In this document: piece after piece, positions 56,301 through 64,000 of the stretch | Position numbering within the stretch: the first letter of the stretch is position 1 | Layout: each line of letters begins with the position of its first letter | NCBI GenBank assembly: GCA_009760885.1 | Contig: CM019696.1 | Coordinates: 42,268,221 to 42,332,220, forward strand | Reading direction: 5' to 3' | Length of the DNA: 64,000 nucleotides | Source of the DNA: Achatina immaculata | Lineage: Eukaryota; Mollusca; Gastropoda; Stylommatophora; Achatinidae | Notes under the pieces: generated by a model | Seen by the model: only the letters and a program-made list of their open reading frames with translations | Databases searched by the model: none | Told to the model about the DNA's origin: nothing | Program-made: the position numbers and the translations under genes

Positions 56301-59300
56301 CTTGCCTGCAGTGGGCTAGGCTGTATAATTTGCACTGTACCTTCTCACAGTTGCTCACTTGTAGTGGGTTAGGCTGTATAACTTGCACTATCATCTTCTC
56401 ACAGCTGCTCACTTGTAGTAGGTTAGGCAGCATACTGGCTTTATTTTTGCTCAGTGGAGAAATGCGGTCGGTGTTCACCAACAGTCTAAGTTCTAGCAGC
56501 TCCAACTTGATGACCACCAGCATGTATGTCACAAATGTAGGGAGAACTGAGCAAATAACTGTACTGTGTAACAAAATCTATAAGGTTGTGGAGGTGTAAT
56601 GGCATAAGATGACATTATTACTTGCATATCATCATCGCAAGCATTTGATGGTCATTTAATGCAACCAAACAAGACTCTAGTGTCATGGTTAAATGATGAG
56701 CCAGTATACTTAGACATTTATGCATGCCCATAGACCTAGAGTATTTCTTCAGCAAGACATTACCTGCTCTCATGGAGCCAACCTTGCTGTGGCCAGTATT
56801 TTCTCCACATAAAGCATCAATAGAACATACCTCGAATGTATCAAAATCTTGCTGTGGCCAACAAATTATCCAAATATAGCGTGTATAGAATATACACATA
56901 TACATATATATATACCTTGCCATGATCAGCAAGTAATCCAAATACAGCACCAGAAGAACATACAAGGAATGTATCAATACTTTGTCATGACCAGCAAATT
57001 CTTCATATATAGCATCAACAAAACATACATGGAATGAGTTCAAACACACGAGTCCAGTTCCTTTCTCAAGCACATGCAATAAAAGCTGGATGTAAACCTG
57101 CAGGACTCCCCTCAAGCATTCTTTGTTCTGGATGTAAATCTGGAGGATTCTACTCAAGTGTTCTTTGCTCTGGATGCAAACCTGCAGGATTCTACTCAAG
57201 TGTTCTTTGCTCTGGATGTAAACCTCCAGGACTATCATCAAGTGTTCTTTGTTCTGGATGTAAACCTGCAGGACTCTACTCAAGTGTTCTTTGCTCTGGA
57301 TGTAAACCTGCAGGACTCCCTTCAAGCGTTCTTTGCTCTGGATGTAAACCTGCAGGACTCCCTTCAAGTGTTCTTTGCTCTGGATGCAAACCTGCAGGAT
57401 TCTACTCAAGTGTTCTTTGCTCTGGATGTAAACCTGCAGGACTCCCTTCAAGTGTTCTTTGCTCTGGATATAAACCTGCAGGACTCCCTTCAAGTGTTCT
57501 TTGCTCTGGATGCAAACCTGCAGGATTCTACTCAAGTGTTCTTTGCTCTGGATGTAAACCTGCAGGACTCCCTTCAAGTGTTCTTTGCTCTGGATGTAAA
57601 TCTGCAGGACTCCCTTCAAGTGTTCTTTGCTCTGGATGCAAACCTGTAGGATTCTACTCAAGTGTTCTTTGCTCTGGATGTAAACCTGTAGGACTCCCTT
57701 CAAGCATTCTTTGCTCTGGATGTAAACCTGCAGGACTCCCTTCAAGTGTTCTTTGTTCTGGATGTAAACCTGCAGGACTCTACTCAAGTGTTCTTTGCTC
57801 TGGATGTAAACCTGCAGGACTCCCTTCAAGCATTCTTTGCTCTGGATGTAAACCTGCAGGACTCCCTTCAAGTGTTCTTTGCTCTGGATGCAAACCTGCA
57901 GGATTCTACTCAAGTGTTCTTTGCTCTGTATGTAAACCTGCAGGACTCCCTTCAAGCATTCTTTGCTCTGGATGTAAAACTGCAGGACTCCCTTCAAGTG
58001 TTCTTTGCTCTGGATGCAAACCTGCAGGATTCTACTCAAGTGTTCTTTGCTCTGGATGTAAACCTGCAGGACTCCCTTCAAGTGTTCTTTGCTCTGGATG
58101 TAAACCTGCAGGACTCCCTTCAAGTGTTCTTTGCTCTGGATGCAAACCTGTAGGATTCTACTCAAGTGTTCTTTGCTCTGGATGTAAACCTGCAGGACTC
58201 CCTTCAAGTGTTTTTTGCTCTGGATGCAAACCTGTAGGATTCTACTCAAGTGTTCTTTGCTCTGGATGTAAACCTGCAGGACTCCCTTCAAGTGTTCTTT
58301 GCTCTGGATATAAACCTGCAGGACTCCCTTCAAGTGTTCTTTGCTCTGGATGCAAACCTGCAGGATTCTACTCAAGTGTTCTTTGCTCTGGATGTAAACC
58401 TGCAGGACTCCCTTCAAGTGTTCTTTGCTCTGGATGTAAATCTGCAGGACTCCCTTCAAGTGTTCTTTGCTCTGGATGCAAACCTGTAGGATTCTACTCA
58501 AGTGTTCTTTGCTCTGGATGTAAACCTGTAGGACTCCCTTCAAGCATTCTTTGCTCTGGATGTAAACCTGCAGGACTCCCTTCAAGTGTTCTTTGTTCTG
58601 GATGTAAACCTGCAGGACTCTACTCAAGTGTTCTTTGCTCTGGATGTAAACCTGCAGGACTCCCTTCAAGCATTCTTTGCTCTGGATGTAAACCTGCAGG
58701 ACTCCCTTCAAGTGTTCTTTGCTCTGGATGCAAACCTGCAGGATTCTACTCAAGTGTTCTTTGCTCTGTATGTAAACCTGCAGGACTCCCTTCAAGCATT
58801 CTTTGCTCTGGATGTAAAACTGCAGGACTCCCTTCAAGTGTTCTTTGCTCTGGATGCAAACCTGCAGGATTCTACTCAAGTGTTCTTTGCTCTGGATGTA
58901 AACCTGCAGGACTCCCTTCAAGTGTTCTTTGCTCTGGATGTAAACCTGCAGGACTCCCTTCAAGTGTTCTTTGCTCTGGATGCAAACCTGTAGGATTCTA
59001 CTCAAGTGTTCTTTGCTCTGGATGTAAACCTGCAGGACTCCCTTCAAGTGTTTTTTGCTCTGGATGCAAACCTGTAGGATTCTACTCAAGTGTTCTTTGC
59101 TCTGGATGTAAACCTGCAGGACTCCCCTCAAGTGTTCTTTGCTCTGGATATAAACCTGCAGGACTCCCTTCAAGTGTTCTTTGCTCTGGATGCAAACCTG
59201 CAGGATTCTACTCAAGTGTTCTTTGCTCTGGATGTAAACCTCCAGGACTATCATCAAGTGTTCTTTGTTCTGGATGTAAACCTGCAGGACTCTACTCAAG

Positions 59301-62141
59301 TGTTCTTTGCTCTGGATGTAAACCTGCAGGACTCCCTTCAAGCATTCTTTGCTCTGGATGTAAACCTGCAGGACTCACTTCAAGTGTTCTTTGCTCTGGA
59401 TGCAAACCTGCAGGATTCTACTCAAGTGTTCTTTGCTCTGGATGTAAACCTGCAGGACTCCCTTCAAGCATTCTTTGCTCTGGATGTAAACCTGCAGGAC
59501 TCCCTTCAAGTGTTCTTTGCTCTGGATGCAAACCTGCAGGATTCTACTCAAGTGTTCTTTGCTCTGGATGTAAACCTGCAGGACTCCCTTCAAGTGTTCT
59601 TTGCTCTGGATGTAAACCTGCAGGACTCCCTTCAAGTGTTCTTTGCTCTGGATGCAAACCTGTAGGATTCTACTCAAGTGTTCTTTGCTCTGGATGTAAA
59701 CCTGCAGGATTCTACTCAAGTGCTCTTTGCTCTGGATGTAAACCTGCAGGACTCCCTTCAAGTGTTCTTTGCTCTGGATATAAACCTGCAGGACTCCCTT
59801 CAAGTGTTCTTTGCTCTGGATATAAACCTGCAGGACTCCCTTCAAGTGTTCTTTGCTCTGGATGCAAACCTGCAGGATTCTACTCAAGTGTTCTTTGCTC
59901 CGGATGTAAACCTCCAGGACTATCATCAAGTGTTCTTTGCTCTGGATGTAAACCTCCAGTACTCTCTTCAAGAATTCTTTGCTCTGGATGTAAACCTGCA
60001 GGACTCTACTCAAGTGTTCTTTGCTCTGGATGTAAACCTCCAAGACTTTCCTCAACTGTTCCTTGCTCATTAAAGTGACTCCATGAGATGCAGGTTTTAG
60101 GCATGAATTGACGTCAATGGTGGCTACACATGATACTTGATACTGACTGTTTGAACTTGTAGAATATCTGACAGATACTTGATACTGACTGTTTGAACTT
60201 GTAGGATATTTGACAGATACTTGATACTGACTAATATTAGGACTAATAATACTGAATAATAATAGTGAATAACAATAATAATTTTGAAGAAGACTGGCTA
60301 GTAAACAGAGAACACTTAAATATTTTGGGCATATTAAACATCGTGATAATTTAGAGAAGATCATCTTGGAAGGATACATAATAGGAACAAGAAAGAGAGG
60401 AAGACCAAGGTGAAGATAGCTCCAAGGCATTGCTGATAATGTGCAAATGGATGCATCAGCAGCAAGACATCTTGCTTACAACTGAGAGGCCTACAAGAGA
60501 GCTTTTAGGGAGGCAAAGTTCCACAAGGGACATGCAAATGACTGACTGGCTGATACTGACTGTTTGAACTTGTAGGATGATATTTGACAGACGCTGCAAT
60601 CCACTTGTCATTGTATTTGATGTTTATTAATGGATTTTGTGGCAGAATCAGTTGTAGAAAAATGTGTCTTAATGTATGGGACATAAGATTTAGAACAGTG
60701 TCAATGTGACTGACAGAGTGGGTGCTCTTGTTGAGGTAGTCAAGGGTAACTTTGCCTTGAATGCATTGGGCAAAAGTCACAAGAAATAATCATGCAACAT
60801 GAGAAGTGAGCGGGAATGGAAAGGCAGCAGAGCAGATTCAGTGCAAAGGTTAACTATGGAAGTACATTAGAGTAGAATGGACAAGTCTGTCCACTTCGTC
60901 TTGTGTTAGAGAAATGATTAAGATGTGGCTTAGTGTCCATTGTTTAACAGTTTTATTTTCCTTGTTTAGGAAAAGAGTTTAACAGTTATAGGATGTAATT
61001 TAGTTACTTGGTTCTCTCAGGACAGATTGAATTTTTCAGGAAAGATGTGTTTTCTGTTTGTGTTTGTTGTTGCTAAGTAGGAATTTTTAAAAAAATTTGA
61101 ATCTTGCTTCCCTATGGCAGAATTGCTCCATGGGAACTGTTGTATTTGTAGTTTTTCAGCGTTTCTTTTATTGAATAACTTCATACCTCACCTCATCAGG
61201 TCCTCCTCATCCTTCTATCATTAAATATGTTCTTTTGTAAAACAATTAAATATCGACTCTGACTCAAGTCATCGTGATATCTGTCAGTGGCATGGGTCAG
61301 TTCACAGTCTGCATGTTAGTAAACTTGGCCACTGATTTTATCGTAAAGTCTTGTTTGTCCTGGGTGACAGCTGTTACTAAGTGTCTAGTGCAGTAATGGT
61401 ATATTGTAGTCGCTGTGCTATGAGGAAGCACACAGTCATGTATATTTTCAAATTCATTAGTGCCAACTAGGCATGCAACACACAGCTAGCCAATTCAAAC
61501 TAAAACACTCTTTTATAGGCATTCTGTATCATGTCTTGTACTGATGTCCTGGTGCCAGAATTCTGTCTTTCAGTTGTCATGAGATTCTGTATTTCAGTTG
61601 TCATGAGATTCTGTATGTCTTGTACTGATGTCCTGGCGCCAGAATTCTGTCTTTCAGTTGTCATGAGATTCTGTATGTCTTGTACTGATGTCCTGGCGCC
61701 AGAATTCTGTCTTTCAGTTGTCATGAGATTCTGTATGTCTTGTACTGATGTCCTGGCGCCAGAATTCTGTCTTTCAGTTGTCATGACATTCTGTATGTCT
61801 TGTACTGATGTCCTGGCGCCAGAATTCTGTCTTTCAACTGTCATGACATTCTGCCTTAGCTGGTGCCGAGATAAAGGAACATACTCCTTTACAATTTACT
61901 TTGCCAGTATTAATTCAGACATAAAATTAAAGAAAACATTTTTCGCCTGCTCAGTTACTTTTGCTACTGAGAACATTCACAAATGATGACTGGGCGTGGC
62001 TTATTAGTTTTACTTACAGCAATTGCCTCCCTTGGAACCAAATGCGAGACAGATGAGTGACACAAGTGAGATGACTAAAGGAATGGAAATAGTAATAAAA
62101 TGGAAATCATTGATGTTGTCCAGACGATTTGCCAGCAGTAT
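53099..62141 (-). CDS. TMEM185: TMEM185-family protein, last two exons
   Basis: TMEM185 proteins (Tmemb_185A family) are multi-pass membrane proteins of unclear function. Joining 62018-62141 and 53099-53346 on - gives 123 C-terminal residues. The first exon encodes ILLANRLDNINDFHFITISI, a hydrophobic membrane segment (PLVISLVSLICLAFG), then SKGGNC. The second continues WWFGVRKDFCQFLLGVCPCL, QEYGNISYS and a hydrophilic tail ending VVVPVLSIETPD. The KGGN..WWFGxRKDFCQFLL..xPxLxEYGNISY block is diagnostic. The junction rebuilds a Trp codon (T|GG) with GT-AG sites. Earlier exons lie past the window end. The terminal intron is 8.7 kb. Confidence 0.93.
53364..53700. repeat. 36-bp minisatellite beside the TMEM185 acceptor
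   Basis: The unit core is 'aagtgatcactataacaaaa', about 9 copies. The period of 36 keeps long frames open on both strands, fusing with the exon on -. Confidence 0.94.
53968..54400 (-). mobile_element. LINE-C 3' end (copy 1 of the duplication)
   Basis: On - it reads SLEAAEMWFIRRMLRIPWTA, ITNEECMRRAGETKK, a frame change, GGIENIITTGKIEGRRSRGR, DSLTGWCERRSPTELMACM, WRSIIANASRHGT, then a (GAT)n tail seen as (ATC)n at 53967-53990. Confidence 0.88.
54470..54905. repeat. 51-bp and 53-bp minisatellites
   Basis: Five units with core 'gctaagttgcacaatctatg' are followed by four with 'ggctaggctgtataatttgc'. They share 'tagtgggct' and are probably related. Confidence 0.9.
55499..55931 (-). mobile_element. 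LINE-C 3' end (copy 2 of the duplication)
   Basis: The same sequence as 53968-54400, shifted by 1531. It is a duplicate, not an independent insertion. Confidence 0.88.
56001..56436. repeat. 51/53-bp minisatellites, duplicated
   Basis: Duplicate of 54470-54905. Confidence 0.9.
56750..57040. repeat. ~66-80-bp degenerate repeat, 4 copies
   Basis: Shared words are 'atgtatcaa', 'ccttgctgtggccag' and 'aatccaaatacagca'. Confidence 0.75.
57075..60066. repeat. giant 42-bp minisatellite with 840-bp higher-order unit
   Basis: About 71 units with core 'gctctggatgtaaacctgca' and 'ggactcccttcaagtgttct'. From about 57400 to 59240 the order of variants repeats with a period of 840 bp (20 units); lines 57421 and 58261 are identical. 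The 42-bp period leaves + frames of up to 1014 codons (14-residue unit CSGCKPAGLPSSVL) and a - frame of 907 codons (KGVLQVYIQSKEHL) open. It lies wholly inside the TMEM185 intron. Confidence 0.96.
60125..60240. repeat. ~49-bp repeat, left part
   Basis: The unit core is 'gatactgactgtttgaactt'. It continues at 60550 after LINE-B. Confidence 0.82.
60283..60548 (+). mobile_element. LINE-B 3' end inside a repeat
   Basis: In broken frames it matches LINE-B: 'gaagaagactggctagtaaa', 'taataggaacaagaaagaga', 'ggaagaccaaggtgaagata', ending 'acatgcaaatgactgactgg'. The ~49-bp repeat word resumes at 60550. Confidence 0.8.
60590..61515. other. TMEM185 intron, nothing recognised
   Basis: Unique sequence. 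A 91-codon - frame (60505-60780) partly overlaps LINE-B and has no domain. Confidence 0.45.
61520..61860. repeat. 60-bp minisatellite, about 5 copies
   Basis: The unit core is 'tgtactgatgtcctggcgcc'. Copies are nearly identical; the period of 60 keeps frames open on both strands. Confidence 0.95.
62018..62141 (-). CDS. TMEM185: TMEM185-like penultimate exon
   Basis: 41 codons plus one base. It includes NDFHFITISIPLVISLVSLI, a membrane-spanning helix, and ends KGGNC plus T of a Trp codon. The acceptor on - is 'tgtttctccag' and the donor is gct|gtaagt. Confidence 0.92.
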
Positions 62142-62189
62142 CTGGAGAAACATAAACATTCATTTGTTATTACTGCTGATATAAATCAT

Positions 62190-62600
62190 TTGTTGTGAAT
62201 TAGTAAGGTTATGCTAAAGTTAACCCTGTCCTAATAATGTGAATTAGGTCATGCTACACTTTGTACTGATATTGTGAATTAGGTAATGTTAAACTTCATA
62301 TTGATGCTGTGAATTAGGTTAAGCTATATTTTATACTGATGTCATGAATTGGGTTATGCTAAATTTTGTACTGATGTTGTGAACTGAGTTATGCTAAATT
62401 TTGTACTGATGTTGCAAATTAGGTTATGCTAAATTTTGTACTGTAATGAATTAGGTTATGCTAAATTTTGTATTGATGTTGTGAATTGAGTTATGCTAAA
62501 TTTTGTACTGATGTTGTGAACTGAGTTATGCTAAATTTTGTACTGATGTTATGAACTGAGTTATGCTAAATTTTGTACTGATGTTGTGAGTTAGATCATG
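62190..62600. repeat. ~35-bp minisatellite, about 11 copies
   Basis: The unit core is 'gttatgctaaattttgtact'. It lies in the upstream TMEM185 intron. Confidence 0.92.
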
Positions 62601-62866
62601 CTATAGACAGAGAACACAGATCTGTTTACTTAAAAACTCTGACCTAGTTCTGTAGCCCAGAAACCTGTAGCAATCAATACTAATTGTAATTGTTATTTTT
62701 GTAAAATGTAATGACAGGCTGGTGGACAGATGAGGACATGGAGATCGCTGGCAGGGATGAGGAAAATTTGTTGTGAAACCAATGAATCCAGGACGTGACA
62801 AGCCTATGGGTCTTTACAACAATGGCTATTAGAATGGTGTAAACAAAACACAGCCAGCAGACTATA
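62601..62866. other. TMEM185 intron, nothing recognised
   Basis: Unique sequence. I looked on - for an upstream TMEM185 exon and saw none. Confidence 0.4.
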
Positions 62867-62874
62867 GGTGACAG

Positions 62875-63346
62875 CACTGTTCCCTCTAAGCTGTGCGCCT
62901 GCGCGGCCATGTACAGAAAAAAATCATACCGCACACAAAATTTTTAGAGCTACGCAAAAAGAAAAATGAAGCTGCTATTTTCCAGTTTCCAGACTTTAAT
63001 CCAGGCTATAATTACGATCAAGAAACATACAATGATGTTACATGTTTTTCTTTTACTGTTTTTTCTCCTTGGGAAATGACTTTCGGATCAGATGTCTCAG
63101 CCGCTCTTTTATCTCGTAGTTTCAGTAGTACTGTAGCATAATCACTGAATAAATAAACAAAGAAATCATCATTGCAATTAACTAAATACCAGTAACTGAA
63201 AAGTACAGCAGGTTTATCATGTTATTAAATGTACAGGCCTTTACGGCGTGTGCGCGTGTTACTATGCACACTTGCAAGCACAATATTTTTTTGCACATGG
63301 GCTGAACATTTTGCACACAGACTGCACACCCTTAGAGGGAACACTG
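62875..63346. mobile_element. 472-bp hAT-like MITE
   Basis: The ends are inverted repeats: cactgttccctctaagctgt at left and, on the other strand, cagtgttccctctaagggtg at right. Near-matching 8-mers flank it, ggtgacag (62867-62874) and ggtggcgg (63347-63354), as for hAT. Subterminal 'tgcgc' and 'gcacac' words recur. No transposase ORF: non-autonomous. Confidence 0.8.
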
Positions 63347-63359
63347 GGTGGCGGGGAAT

Positions 63360-63830
63360 GAATATCGTTGAGGCACTCATCAGGTTCCTCATCCCAAAGT
63401 CGGAGTGTCTATGTAGAACTGTCTCAAAGCCATCTGGCCAGCCAGCACTAAATGCTGGCCAGATCTGATGTGGAGAAGGAGCTTAAGTACATCCACCAGA
63501 GGCTGGAAAACAAAGTTTTGGTCAGGCCAGTCACACTGTCTTCATGGCAGTCCAAGCAAGACCATAGTCTGCCCTAGCAAGGAAAGGTGCTGAATTCGGA
63601 GGAGCCCAGCCAAAAGGCGCATCACAAAAATCAGGGTACCACGCATTATCGGTAATGAAATGTTTCTACCTGTAGTTTTTAAACATGGTGCTTGCCCTGT
63701 GAAGACTAACTGGACAAGTGAAGTGCCGGGCCCCCTGCCTTGAAAGAGTCCACCCAGTGCAAATAGAGGTCCTCTCAGTTTGTCTTGTGGAGCTAGGAGA
63801 CATGAGAGTAGAGCTACTGGCCAAAAAATA
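63360..63830 (+). mobile_element. putative 5' part of LINE-J
   Basis: GC-richer than its surroundings and directly upstream of an endonuclease start. In broken frames it shows basic residues (LAKKYNSRKLPKSKN near 63812). It may be the 5' UTR or first ORF. Confidence 0.35.
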
Positions 63831-63845
63831 TAACAGTAGAAAACT

Positions 63846-64000
63846 TCCAAAAAGCAAGAACTTAAATTAATGCAGTGGAATGCTGAGAGTGTCAGCAGTG
63901 TTAGAGATGGCTATAGCAAAAAAGTGGAACTAGAGAACGCACTCTTTGTTGACCAGGTAAGTATATGCTGCATATAGGAGACACACTTAACCAAAGATGC
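63846..64000 (+). mobile_element. LINE-J endonuclease N-terminus, cut by window end
   Basis: The + frame reads QELKLMQWNAESVSSVRDGY, SKKVELENALFVDQ and, after a frame break, ICCI and ETHLTKDA. This fits the 'LQWNAxSV...KxxEL...xxICxQETHL' start of APE-type LINE endonucleases. Confidence 0.68.

Larger units (their letters stand above)
55089..56619. repeat. 1531-bp tandem duplication, copy 2
   Basis: Corresponding bases are offset by exactly 1531 (for example the array variant 'tataaaatct' at 53600 and 55131). It ends at 56619-56621, where the sequence leaves the repeat ('attattac' then 'ttgcat'). Confidence 0.95.

Noticed and set aside
57034..60078. 1014-codon + frame as a repeat protein gene
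   Set aside because: It is entirely a 42-bp array, the opposite strand is also open for 907 codons, and it lies within an intron of a well-supported gene. Frame openness follows from the unit length.
62601..62866. further upstream TMEM185 exon
   Set aside because: No segment resembling the family with splice sites was found on -; earlier exons are probably beyond 64000.

Overview
The window is intron-rich metazoan DNA, most likely from a mollusc or another lophotrochozoan. Two protein-coding genes can be read in it. One is a complete goose-type (g-type) lysozyme gene on the + strand: seven exons between 15222 and 42388, 597 coding nt, 198 residues. The other is the last two exons of a TMEM185-family membrane-protein gene on the - strand (62018-62141 and 53099-53346); its 5' part lies beyond the right edge. 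The lineage call rests on the cysteine-rich invertebrate form of the lysozyme and on the mix of LINE, mariner and Tc1 relics. It is an inference; no species is claimed.

Layout. 1-15.1 kb: minisatellites, LINE 3' fragments, a tRNA-like SINE and a U2 snRNA-like relic (13933-14112). 15.2-42.4 kb: the lysozyme gene, whose exons are 46-137 bp islands in introns of 0.2-16 kb filled with tandem arrays and transposons. The last intron (26.1-42.3 kb) alone holds several LINE families, a mariner with a LINE nested in it, and a core-deleted mariner. 42.6-53.1 kb: more arrays, a Tc1-like element carrying two later insertions, and a LINE with an RNase H domain. 53.1-62.1 kb: the TMEM185-like gene; its 8.7-kb terminal intron contains an apparently perfect 1531-bp tandem duplication and a 3-kb array of about 71 units of 42 bp. 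62.2-64 kb: a minisatellite, a 472-bp hAT-like MITE and the start of another LINE endonuclease.

LINE families are given local names. A: C-terminus with [10 protein letters not shown], ending ALCDV, GATAA-type tail. B: ends KGHANE, ATGA tail. C: endonuclease MGDFNAKV, ends ANASRHGT, GAT tail. D: RT box [13 protein letters not shown]-like C-terminus. F: RSKGRPKETW. G and H: short C-terminal pieces. I: RNase H type. J: truncated by the window end. Clades were not assigned.

The main theme is the interplay of tandem repeats and transposons. Adding the listed intervals, roughly a third of the window is minisatellite (units mostly 22-60 bp). Several arrays are demonstrably amplified from inside a SINE or a LINE. 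At least eight transposon insertions lie inside minisatellites. Arrays abut splice sites of both genes. Nearly all long open frames here are by-products of arrays whose unit length is divisible by three. I see no prokaryotic-style gene cluster, CRISPR array or operon.
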